5,128 bases of DNA from an uncultured Ruminococcus sp. (GCA_902773455.1 CACYEW010000252.1:1-5128); one strand, 5' to 3'. Shown: positions 1 to 5,128, numbered from the stretch's first letter. Numbers and translations: made by a program. The notes: generated by a model from the letters alone, not told the origin.

Positions 1-9
1 ATATTCCTA

Positions 10-42
10 TCGAAAAACATTGACTTAGGTCGAAAAACCTTG
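10..42. repeat. Pair of 13-bp direct repeats phased 20 bp apart
   Basis: TCGAAAAACATTG at 10-22 and TCGAAAAACCTTG at 30-42 match at 12 of 13 positions. Their starts are exactly 20 bp apart, about two helical turns, so both copies lie on the same DNA face. The first copy runs into the -35 box and the second occupies the spacer just upstream of the -10 box. This is the layout expected of a binding site for a dimeric or cooperative regulator. The repeat is seen directly, whereas the operator role is inference and no known regulator motif is recognised. More copies could lie before the window start. Confidence 0.5.
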
Positions 43-48
43 TATAAT
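20..48 (+). promoter_or_regulatory. Sigma-A-like promoter of the VTC operon
   Basis: The -35 box TTGACT (20-25) matches consensus at five of six positions. The -10 box TATAAT (43-48) is perfect, and the spacer is 17 bp. Transcription would begin near 55 and leave a leader of about 80 nt before the first gene. No other good promoter is visible in the downstream gaps of 1 to 20 nt, so this one probably serves all five genes. Confidence 0.85.
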
Positions 49-58
49 CTTGTATAAT
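39..58 (+). repeat. Perfect tandem duplication of a 10-bp unit containing TATAAT
   Basis: CTTGTATAAT occurs twice back to back (39-48 and 49-58), giving two perfect -10 hexamers at 43-48 and 53-58. Only the first has a good -35 at 17 bp; for the second, TTGACT is 27 bp away. The second could act as a weak alternative start, modulate initiation, or be a neutral slippage duplication. Confidence 0.75.
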
Positions 59-65
59 ATAGAAA

Positions 66-113
66 ATGCGGGGCGAAGGATCCGAATAACGCTTCGCATC
101 CGTGAAACCGGAT
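66..113 (+). promoter_or_regulatory. Structured 5' leader with possible alternative stems
   Basis: In the predicted leader, GCGAAG (73-78) can pair with CTTCGC (92-97). Directly next to it, ATCCG (98-102) can pair with CGGAT (109-113). Two competitors exist: ATGCG (66-70) with CGCAT (95-99), and a second ATCCG (80-84) that could take the same CGGAT. The pairings are short but mutually exclusive, so a switch between forms is conceivable. There is no U-tract and no clear sequestration of the Shine-Dalgarno, and I recognise no known riboswitch class. Confidence 0.3.
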
Positions 114-123
114 ATTATATGAG

Positions 124-131
124 AAAGGAGG
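124..131 (+). promoter_or_regulatory. Strong ribosome binding site for the VTC gene
   Basis: AAAGGAGG lies 6 nt before the ATG at 138. This near-perfect Shine-Dalgarno confirms the start codon and predicts efficient translation of the first gene of the operon. Confidence 0.9.
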
Positions 132-137
132 CGCCGT

Positions 138-875
138 ATGCCGATCACCACGTTCAAGCGCGTTGAAAAGAAATTCATCGTAACAAAAGAGCAGGCCGGT
201 CTTATGATGCCGACCGTACTCAATTATATGAGCCCCGACAAATACTGTCTCGACGGCAAAAGCTATAAACTGGTAAATCTGTATTTCGACGACGACGACG
301 ACTCCATAATACGCGAATCGGTAAGAAAGCCGAAATTCAAAGAAAAACTGCGCATCCGCTCGTATGACGTGCCGAAGAGCGAGGATTCGATCGTATATAT
401 CGAAATAAAGCGCAAATTCAACGGTACGGTCACAAAGCGGCGCGCCGGTTTTCCTTACGCGGAACTGATGCATTATATACGGACGGGCGAACATCCGAAG
501 ACTGACAGTTATATATACAATCAGGTACTGAACGAGATCGATACGTTCTTCATACAGCATCCGTGTTACCCGAAAGTATATATTTCGTATGACAGGATCG
601 CTTATTTCGCAAAGGACGGTTCGGATACGCGTCTGACGTTTGACGAAAATATCACCACGCGCAGACACGAGCTCGATCTTCTCAGCGGCGATTACGGAGA
701 CCCGCTCCTGCCGGACGGCAAAATGATAATGGAGATCAAATTTACCGGCGGTATGCCGCTCTGGTTTTCAAGGCTCGCGTCGGGAATGGGACTTTTCAGG
801 CAGTCGTTTTCAAAGTACGGCAAAGAATTCGAACGGCATTACAAAGAGAATTATACGTCGGAAACCGACGCTTAA
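138..875 (+). CDS. VTC-domain protein, polyphosphate-polymerase-like
   Basis: This 245-residue soluble protein fits the VTC domain, the catalytic fold of yeast Vtc4, which builds polyphosphate from ATP inside a triphosphate tunnel. Tunnel-type basic and acidic residues appear in the expected order: R8/E10/K12 in the first strand, the segment KLRIRSY (R72, R74), IEIKRK (E89, K91), a basic KRR at 100-102, YDR (R153), R165 before LTFDE, MEIKF (E199, K201) and a closing SKY near 225-227. The length is that of a single-domain bacterial VTC protein, without the SPX or membrane domains of the yeast proteins. There is no signal peptide, so it should be cytosolic. It leads the operon and is followed by a DUF4956 membrane protein and a CotH protein, partners I recall as recurrent. 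Polymerase activity is inferred from the fold; another triphosphate or polyphosphate substrate is possible. D51-D55 is an unbroken aspartate run encoded by five GAC codons. Confidence 0.9.
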   Translation: MPITTFKRVEKKFIVTKEQAGLMMPTVLNYMSPDKYCLDGKSYKLVNLYFDDDDDSIIRESVRKPKFKEKLRIRSYDVPKSEDSIVYIEIKRKFNGTVTKRRAGFPYAELMHYIRTGEHPKTDSYIYNQVLNEIDTFFIQHPCYPKVYISYDRIAYFAKDGSDTRLTFDENITTRRHELDLLSGDYGDPLLPDGKMIMEIKFTGGMPLWFSRLASGMGLFRQSFSKYGKEFERHYKENYTSETDA

Positions 876-895
876 CGCAAAGGAAGGAACGCATC

Positions 896-1585
896 ATGAC
901 TCTTGAAGAACTCTTCTCAACACAGGTAGGCGGAACTCAGATGTCCGTAGGCTCGACTCTCGGCATACTCGGAGCCGCGCTCGCACTCGGCATAGCGGCT
1001 GCTCTGCTTTATAAATTCGTGCAGAACAAAAGCGGAAACAACTCCGCGCTGACCGTCACGCTTATGATCCTGCCGGTAACGCTTACGTTCATAATACTGA
1101 TGCTCGGCAACAATCTGCTCGTCGCGTTCACCTTTGCCGGCGTGCTCACGCTCGTCAGGTACCGCTCGGTACAGCTTCAGCCGAAGGATATAGCGTTCAT
1201 ACTTATGGCGATCGCCGTCGGCGTGGGCTGCGGTATCGGCTATCTTGCCTATTCGGTGCTTTTCGCGGTCGTGTTCTCAGCCGTAATGCTCGTGATCACG
1301 TTCACCGGCGTCGGTTCTTTCAGCAGAAGCGTTTATCAGCTCCGCATACTCATACCCGAAACGCTGAGCTTTGACGGCGTTTTCGACGACGTGCTGAACG
1401 AATACGCCTCATCCTGGCGGCTTTGCAGAATAAGAACTACCGATTTCGGTACGGTTTTCGAAATGAATTTCTCAGTAAAACTCAAAAAAGGCGTTGACAG
1501 AAAAGAATTTCTCGACAAAATAAGATGCAAAAACGGCAATCTTCAGGTCACGCTCAATCTCGAGCCGGACGAAACGAAAATCTGA
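896..1585 (+). CDS. DUF4956 family membrane protein
   Basis: This 229-residue protein has a hydrophobic N-terminal half and a soluble C-terminal half. Membrane segments are visible at about 21-41, 52-70, 73-87 (short), 98-117 and 119-137. Charged residues K40/K45 and R88/R90/K97 fall in alternate loops, which predicts an outside N-terminus and a cytosolic C-terminus. The stretch AGVLTLVRYRSV (81-92) followed by PKDIAF (96-101) matches the DUF4956 signature of a glycine-rich helix, an arginine pair and a proline-aspartate before the next helix. The tail at 147-224 alternates strands and helices, as a small ferredoxin- or ACT-like regulatory domain would. Function is unknown; its place between a VTC enzyme and an exported CotH protein suggests a membrane partner or conduit for the VTC product, which is inference. 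AAGGAAGGA at 880-888, 7 nt upstream, supports this start. Confidence 0.85.
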   Translation: MTLEELFSTQVGGTQMSVGSTLGILGAALALGIAAALLYKFVQNKSGNNSALTVTLMILPVTLTFIILMLGNNLLVAFTFAGVLTLVRYRSVQLQPKDIAFILMAIAVGVGCGIGYLAYSVLFAVVFSAVMLVITFTGVGSFSRSVYQLRILIPETLSFDGVFDDVLNEYASSWRLCRIRTTDFGTVFEMNFSVKLKKGVDRKEFLDKIRCKNGNLQVTLNLEPDETKI

Positions 1586-1588
1586 GGT
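1584..1588 (+). promoter_or_regulatory. Ribosome binding site overlapping the DUF4956 stop codon
   Basis: GAGGT shares two bases with the TGA stop (1583-1585) of the DUF4956 gene and lies 4 nt before the ATG at 1593. Placing the site inside the upstream stop favours translational coupling of the two genes. Confidence 0.65.
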
Positions 1589-1592
1589 AAAT

Positions 1593-2852
1593 ATGAATAT
1601 CAAAAAAACGTTAAAAATCATCGCGTCGGCTGTGCTTGCCGTCTGCACGCTGTTTCTCTTCGCGTGCGGCGACGGCGGCTCCGGCACCGCGACGCAGACC
1701 GAAAAGCCGGACGATCTTCCATCCGACGCGGCGGCGTACGACGGACTTTTCTCCGATATGATGGAAATCTCCGTGACCGTCCCGAAAGCCGATCTTGCGG
1801 CGATGTTCAAATCCCCCGAGGATGAGGAGTATTATCAGGCTACCGTGTTCGTAAACGGTACGAAATGCTCCACCGCCGGCATCAAGACGCGCGGCAACAC
1901 GACCTACGTCACCGAAGCCGAAAGCGACCGCTATTCGTTCAAGATCCAGTTCGGCAAATATCAGAAGGGCGTGAAAATAAACGGTCTGGACGAGCTTTAT
2001 CTGAACAATATGGCGTACGATCCGTCGTTTTTGCGCGAATATCTCGCTTATCTCTGCTTTGCCGAGCTTGACGCCGAGGCTCCTCTCGCGACGTTTGCCA
2101 AGCTTACGATCAACGGCGAGTATTTCGGACTTTATCTCGCGGTCGAAGGCGCAGACGACAGTTTTCTGAAACGTGCGTACGGCGATAACGACGGAAGCCT
2201 TTACAAATCGAGCAAGGGCGCGGCTCTTGCCGAATTCGACGCGTCGGCGTTTTCGCTCAAAAACGGCGACGACAAAGGTCTGAAAAAGATCTCGGCGCTT
2301 ATAAACGCTCTGTCCTCCGGCGAAGGCATCGAAGACGTGCTCAACGTACCGTCGGTACTCAAATACGCGGCGATAGTTTCCGTGATCGGCTGCGAGGATT
2401 CGTATCTCGGTCCGAAATCCGAAAACTATTATCTGTACGAGTCAGACGACGGTCTTTCGATCTTTCCGTGGGACCTCAAGCTTTCGTTCGGCACGGACGG
2501 CTCGCTTCGCAAAACCAACTACGCGATCAAGACCGCGCTCATAACCGCGTCGGTCGCGGATCCCTATTTCGACGTGCTTGCGACCGACCGTCCCCTCGTA
2601 TCGAAGCTGCTTGCAAACGAGAAATATCTTAACGAATACTACGGATACGTAAAGGAAGCCGCGGAATTCCTCAAGCGCTGCGAAGAGTATCTTCCTAAGC
2701 TGAAAGACAAGATATCGGACGCCGTAGGTTCCGATACGAAAAAATTCTTCGATCTCGAAACTTTCGAAGCCGAATTCACGGACGGCGGCAATTCCCTGCT
2801 CGGCTTCATAAAGGCGCGCCGTGCAAATATCCTTACTCAGACGGGTGAATGA
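1593..2852 (+). CDS. CotH-family kinase-like lipoprotein
   Basis: This 419-residue protein starts with a lipoprotein signal (KK, hydrophobic core, then LFAC with C25 as lipidation site) and a low-complexity linker, so it is exported and tethered to the outer membrane face. The rest matches the CotH fold, a divergent protein-kinase-like domain known from the Bacillus spore-coat kinase CotH. Visible landmarks are KTRGN (98-102), SFKIQF with candidate ATP lysine K117, LYLNN (135-139), REY (148-150), GLYLAVEGAD (179-188, E185), GSLYKSS (201-207), ED at 268-269, NYYLYE (278-283) and FPWDLKLSFG (291-300, D294). D269, N278 and D294 sit where I expect the catalytic and metal-binding residues. The tail has RPLVSKLL and a closing FIKARRANIL segment, so the domain is complete. 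The motif normally seen as PWD-x-D or PWD-x-N has K296 here. An extracytoplasmic kinase fold raises the question of its phosphate donor. The substrate is unknown. Confidence 0.88.
   Translation: MNIKKTLKIIASAVLAVCTLFLFACGDGGSGTATQTEKPDDLPSDAAAYDGLFSDMMEISVTVPKADLAAMFKSPEDEEYYQATVFVNGTKCSTAGIKTRGNTTYVTEAESDRYSFKIQFGKYQKGVKINGLDELYLNNMAYDPSFLREYLAYLCFAELDAEAPLATFAKLTINGEYFGLYLAVEGADDSFLKRAYGDNDGSLYKSSKGAALAEFDASAFSLKNGDDKGLKKISALINALSSGEGIEDVLNVPSVLKYAAIVSVIGCEDSYLGPKSENYYLYESDDGLSIFPWDLKLSFGTDGSLRKTNYAIKTALITASVADPYFDVLATDRPLVSKLLANEKYLNEYYGYVKEAAEFLKRCEEYLPKLKDKISDAVGSDTKKFFDLETFEAEFTDGGNSLLGFIKARRANILTQTGE
2844..2848 (+). promoter_or_regulatory. Ribosome binding site that decides a TTG start
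   Basis: GGTGA, complementary to the 16S 3' end, lies 5 nt before TTG at 2854 and inside the last codons of the CotH gene. It favours TTG 2854 over the in-frame GTG codons at 2821 and 2845, which would put a charged stretch ahead of the signal peptide. Confidence 0.55.
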
Positions 2853-2853
2853 A

Positions 2854-3438
2854 TTGAAAAAAACGACGGTAATCTTATTAGTGCTGGCGGCGGTGCTCGC
2901 GGCGTTTTCCTCGTGTGCGAAAACGGAGCTTGACGCGCCGGCGAATATGAAGCTCGCTTCCGTTGCGGCTGTCGATTATTATCTGTACGTGCCGGACAGC
3001 TGGATCATATGCAGTCAGGACGGAATAACGGCCGCGTACGCCTCCGTTATAGACTCGTCGAACGTGTCGTGCGCGAGGTACGCGCTTACAAACGAAGCGG
3101 TCTTCGAAAACGTAAACGAAGATGAAAAAGCGGAGATCACTTACGCGAAAAACTACTGGACCGATTACGTTTCACAGCTCGGCTCCGTACTGCCCGGATT
3201 CAACATGCTTGCCGGTCCGACGCCGGTCGTGCTCGACGGCCGCGCTGCGGTGAAATGCACGTATTCCGCGACTCTTTCGCAGAAGAATTACAAATACGAT
3301 ATGGTGATCTGCATAAAAGACAGACTTTACGCCTACATCCTCACGTTTACCGCGGAGGAAGCGAATTACGAAGCCGATTCGGCGATATTCGAAAAGATAA
3401 CCGCCGAATTCAGATTTCAGACGGGAAGATTTGAATGA
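2854..3438 (+). CDS. Small lipoprotein with a PsbP/DcrB-like domain
   Basis: From TTG 2854 the product has 194 residues and a textbook export signal: KK at 2-3, a hydrophobic run to 17, and FSSC with C21 as lipidation site. Two in-frame GTG codons upstream give longer versions but a poorer signal, so TTG is preferred. The mature part shows the pattern of small Mog1/PsbP-like proteins: a YYLYVPDSW strand-turn with a buried tryptophan, repeated beta strands with the segment ITAAYAS, an amphipathic helix around YWTDYVSQL, a PVVLDGRAAVKCTY hairpin, a strand YAYILTFTAEE, and a final IFEKITAEFRF helix-strand. That fold usually binds partners or ligands and is not catalytic. The family call rests on pattern and is moderate. 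The gene starts one base after the CotH stop, which suggests co-translation and a possible role as an accessory of the exported CotH protein. Confidence 0.78.
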   Translation: MKKTTVILLVLAAVLAAFSSCAKTELDAPANMKLASVAAVDYYLYVPDSWIICSQDGITAAYASVIDSSNVSCARYALTNEAVFENVNEDEKAEITYAKNYWTDYVSQLGSVLPGFNMLAGPTPVVLDGRAAVKCTYSATLSQKNYKYDMVICIKDRLYAYILTFTAEEANYEADSAIFEKITAEFRFQTGRFE

Positions 3439-3439
3439 T

Positions 3440-4612
3440 ATGACGGCATACTTCGATAACGCGGCGACAACGCATTTATGCGCTCTCGCCGCTTTGACTT
3501 TGAAACAAGCGGAAGAAGAATACGGCAACCCCTCTTCTCTTCACGCGCTCGGCTTCGCCGCTTTCGGTCTGCTCAACGAATCGAGAAAGAAAGTTTCGGA
3601 TCTGCTCGGCATCAAAGATAAAAAAAGTCTGCTTCTCTTCACGGGCAGCGGCACCGAGTCGAACAACACGGCGCTTTTCGGCGCCGCATACGCAAAGAAG
3701 CAGAATCAAGGTAAAAAAATAATAATATCCGATTCGGAGCACCCGTCCGTTTCGAACGCCGCGTACGAGCTTGCGCGCCGCGGCTTCACCGTGAAAGAGA
3801 TAAAGACGAAGGGCGGCGTGATCGACCGCGAAGAGTTTTTATCGGAAATGGATGAAAACACGTTTCTTGTAAGCATCATGACCGTCAACAACGAAAGCGG
3901 AGCGGTCTACGATATAGCCGATCTCTGCGCTTCGGCGAAAAGAATAAACAAAAACGTGATCTTTCATACGGACGCAACTCAGGCGCTGTGCAAAATACCG
4001 CTTTCTCCGGAGAAGCTCGGCGTCGATCTCATGACCGTTTCGGCGCATAAGATCGGCGGTCCGAAGGGCGTCGGCGCTCTATACGTCTCGTCGGATATGA
4101 TAAAAACGCGTTCGATATCTCCGTATCTTTTCGGCGGCGGGCAGGAATACGGGCTTCGCTCCGGCACCGAAAACGTTCCCTGCATAGCGGCGTTCGGCGC
4201 CGCGGCGGAAGCGGGCGGAGCCGCCATGAAAGAAAACGCGGCGAAGGTATCGGAATTATCCGATTTTATATCGTCCGCTTTATCGGATCTCGGCGTTAAA
4301 ATAAACGTCCCGGAACGTCAGCGCGTCAAAAACATCGTTTCGGCGACTCTGCCAGGCGTCAAGAGCGAGACGATGCTTCATCATCTCTCGTCTCTTTCCG
4401 TCTACGTTTCGAGCGGTTCGGCATGCTCGTCGCATCACGCCGGCGTATCGCGCCCGATGAAGAATTTCGGGCTTACCGACGCCGAAGCGGACTGCACTCT
4501 GCGCATAAGCATATCGCCGGACAATACGAAGGAAGAGGCGCAAATGCTGATAGACGGAGTCGCTTCCGGCTTGAAAACGCTTATAAAGGCGTATAAAGCA
4601 AAAATAATTTAA
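3440..4612 (+). CDS. Cysteine desulfurase, class V aminotransferase family (NifS/IscS-like)
   Basis: This 390-residue PLP enzyme takes sulfur from L-cysteine as an enzyme persulfide, releasing alanine, for Fe-S clusters or thio-modification of tRNA and cofactors. From ATG 3440 the markers are YFDNAATT at 4-11, YGNPSSLH (28-35), FTGSGTESNN (67-76), SEHPSV with PLP-stacking H101, TDATQA with D178 and Q181, SAHKIGGPKG with Schiff-base lysine K204, GLRSGTEN (238-245) and SSGSACSS with persulfide-forming C329. R355 in LRIS is the likely carboxylate-binding arginine. All catalytic residues are present and the length is normal. TTG at 3431 is an alternative in-frame start, but ATG 3440 puts the conserved YFDNAATT near the N-terminus and lies 11 nt after GGGAAG. 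One base separates it from the upstream lipoprotein stop. No IscU, SufU or ThiI partner is visible, so the sulfur acceptor cannot be named and the symbol is left blank. Confidence 0.95.
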   Translation: MTAYFDNAATTHLCALAALTLKQAEEEYGNPSSLHALGFAAFGLLNESRKKVSDLLGIKDKKSLLLFTGSGTESNNTALFGAAYAKKQNQGKKIIISDSEHPSVSNAAYELARRGFTVKEIKTKGGVIDREEFLSEMDENTFLVSIMTVNNESGAVYDIADLCASAKRINKNVIFHTDATQALCKIPLSPEKLGVDLMTVSAHKIGGPKGVGALYVSSDMIKTRSISPYLFGGGQEYGLRSGTENVPCIAAFGAAAEAGGAAMKENAAKVSELSDFISSALSDLGVKINVPERQRVKNIVSATLPGVKSETMLHHLSSLSVYVSSGSACSSHHAGVSRPMKNFGLTDAEADCTLRISISPDNTKEEAQMLIDGVASGLKTLIKAYKAKII

Positions 4613-4658
4613 CACATTTTTAATAATTAGTGATTTAGTATTCGCTTTGAATGTGTTA
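4610..4658. repeat. 9-bp perfect inverted repeat from stop codon to promoter
   Basis: TAACACATT (4610-4618) begins with the desulfurase TAA stop and is matched by AATGTGTTA (4650-4658), with 31 bp between the arms. The right arm overlaps the TG and first bases of the extended -10 box of the next promoter. The arms are AT-rich, the loop is long and there is no following U-tract, so a terminator is unlikely. A regulator site or chance remain the options. Confidence 0.4.
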
Positions 4659-4662
4659 TACT
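4634..4662 (+). promoter_or_regulatory. Extended -10 promoter for the downstream foldase-like gene
   Basis: TGTTATACT (4654-4662) is an extended -10: the TG dinucleotide, one base, then TATACT at five of six consensus positions. At 17 bp upstream, TTTAGT (4634-4639) is only a weak -35, which fits a promoter that depends on the TG extension. Transcription would start near 4669, about 70 nt before the ATG at 4739. Confidence 0.6.
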
Positions 4663-4670
4663 ATAAAATA

Positions 4671-4702
4671 CCGTATTGCCGTTAAAGTCGGTTTTGATAC
4701 GG
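4671..4702 (+). other. Possible hairpin in the leader of the last gene
   Basis: CCGTAT (4671-4676) pairs perfectly with ATACGG (4697-4702), and two G-U pairs could extend the stem inward. A competing 5-bp pairing joins CGTTA (4680-4684) to TAACG (4707-4711). The stem would sit at the 5' end of the transcript, where it could stabilise the mRNA. There is no U-tract, so it is not a terminator. Confidence 0.25.
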
Positions 4703-4738
4703 ACAGTAACGTAATGAAAAGAAAGTTGGAAAACTGAA

Positions 4739-5128
4739 ATGGCCAAGACAAAACTCAAACCAAAGAACAATAAAGGTACGACGGATATCTGGTACACGCT
4801 TATCGCAATATTCGTGGGCGTCTGCCTGCTCGCGGGTCTTCTCGTGGCGATACTCAAACCGACCGGTCTGTGGGACAGCATCGTGCTCCACACCAACACC
4901 GCCGTCAAATCGGAGCATTATTCCGTAAATAACGCTCAGTTCCAGTACACGGTATACTCGATCTATAACAACTATTATCAGCAGTATTATTCGACCTACG
5001 GCTCGACCTATATGTCATACTTCGGTTTTGACAGATCCAAGCCTCTTTCCGAACAGAAGTATTTCGGATCGTCGACAACCTCGTGGCTCGACGCCTGCGT
5101 TTCGGAGGCCAAAGCGAACATCTCGCAG
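4739..5128 (+). CDS. Membrane-anchored SurA/PrsA-like foldase, N-terminal part (truncated by window end)
   Basis: The reading frame is open from ATG 4739 to the last base, giving 130 residues. A short basic cytosolic tail (K3, K5, K7, K9, K12) precedes one membrane helix at about 18-39, and the rest should lie outside. C29 lies within the helix but is preceded by VGV, so it is not a convincing lipobox and a transmembrane anchor is more likely. Residues 61-94 carry 11 tyrosines plus many N, Q and S. The following pattern of DRSKPLSEQ, then TSWLDACVSEAKANI, resembles the N-terminal chaperone region of clostridial SurA/PrsA-like peptidyl-prolyl isomerases, in which a tryptophan-led helix precedes a helical chaperone core. 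The catalytic parvulin domain, if any, would lie beyond the window, so isomerase activity is not shown. Only a weak ribosome site (GGA at 4728-4730) is visible. It has its own promoter. Confidence 0.72.
   Translation, partial: MAKTKLKPKNNKGTTDIWYTLIAIFVGVCLLAGLLVAILKPTGLWDSIVLHTNTAVKSEHYSVNNAQFQYTVYSIYNNYYQQYYSTYGSTYMSYFGFDRSKPLSEQKYFGSSTTSWLDACVSEAKANISQ

Noticed and set aside
10..42. Edge of a CRISPR array
   Set aside because: The repeats are only 13 bp with 7 bp between them, far too short for CRISPR repeats and spacers, and they coincide with a promoter.
66..113. Known riboswitch in the first leader
   Set aside because: I compared it from memory with cyclic-di-GMP, fluoride, guanidine, ZTP and tetrahydrofolate aptamers and saw none of their conserved cores.
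1336..1810. Two overlapping minus-strand open frames of 67 and 112 residues
   Set aside because: They lie opposite the DUF4956 and CotH genes, both with clear family signatures and ribosome sites. The antisense products show no recognisable domain.
1865..2071. A 68-residue plus-strand frame inside the CotH gene
   Set aside because: It is out of frame with strongly supported CotH motifs, and its product is arginine-rich with no recognisable pattern.
2821..2853. GTG 2821 as start of the small lipoprotein
   Set aside because: It adds a charged stretch ahead of an otherwise ideal signal peptide and overlaps the CotH gene by 32 nt; TTG 2854 has a ribosome site at proper spacing.
3172..4615. Several minus-strand open frames across the lipoprotein and desulfurase genes
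   Set aside because: The coding strand is fixed by complete desulfurase catalytic motifs. The reverse frames are by-products of GC-rich codon use.
4610..4665. Rho-independent terminator after the desulfurase
   Set aside because: The only inverted repeat has AT-rich arms, a 31-nt loop and no U-tract behind it.
4714..4737. Seven-codon open frame just before the last gene as a leader peptide
   Set aside because: It has no convincing ribosome site and no run of regulatory codons, and such a short frame is expected by chance.
4627..4918. Minus-strand open frames of 78 and 93 residues over the last intergenic region
   Set aside because: They overlap the plus-strand promoter and the membrane anchor of the foldase-like gene, and resemble no known protein.

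Overview
The window looks like a chromosomal segment from an anaerobic Firmicute, probably an uncultured Clostridia of moderate GC content. The clues are strong AGGAGG-type ribosome binding sites, sigma-A-like promoters, lipoprotein signal peptides, and a VTC / DUF4956 / CotH gene set that I recall as common in gut Clostridia. This placement is inference. All six genes lie on the + strand, the last one is cut by the window edge, and there is no sign of mobile elements, tRNA, rRNA or CRISPR.

Positions 1-137 are a regulatory region. A near-consensus promoter (TTGACT, 17 bp, TATAAT) sits among two copies of a 13-bp repeat exactly 20 bp apart and a perfect tandem duplication of a 10-bp unit that contains TATAAT. 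A leader of about 80 nt follows, with possible alternative stems, ending in a strong Shine-Dalgarno.

Positions 138-4612 read as one tight operon with gaps of 20, 7, 1 and 1 nt. It encodes a VTC-domain polyphosphate-polymerase-like enzyme, a DUF4956 membrane protein, a CotH-family kinase-like lipoprotein, a small PsbP-like lipoprotein starting at TTG, and a class V cysteine desulfurase. The first three form a recurrent module: a cytosolic tunnel-fold enzyme that handles nucleoside triphosphate or polyphosphate, a membrane partner, and an exported kinase-fold protein. Their joint role is not established as far as I know. A phosphoryl-transfer or polyphosphate-linked process at the cell surface is a reasonable hypothesis. 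The desulfurase has no visible functional link to the first three and may be a housekeeping passenger.

Positions 4613-4738 hold an AT-rich spacer with a second promoter (extended -10 TGTTATACT), whose -10 lies partly in one arm of a 9-bp inverted repeat that starts at the desulfurase stop codon. It drives a separate unit: a membrane-anchored protein that looks like the N-terminus of a SurA/PrsA-like foldase, of which only the first 130 residues are present.
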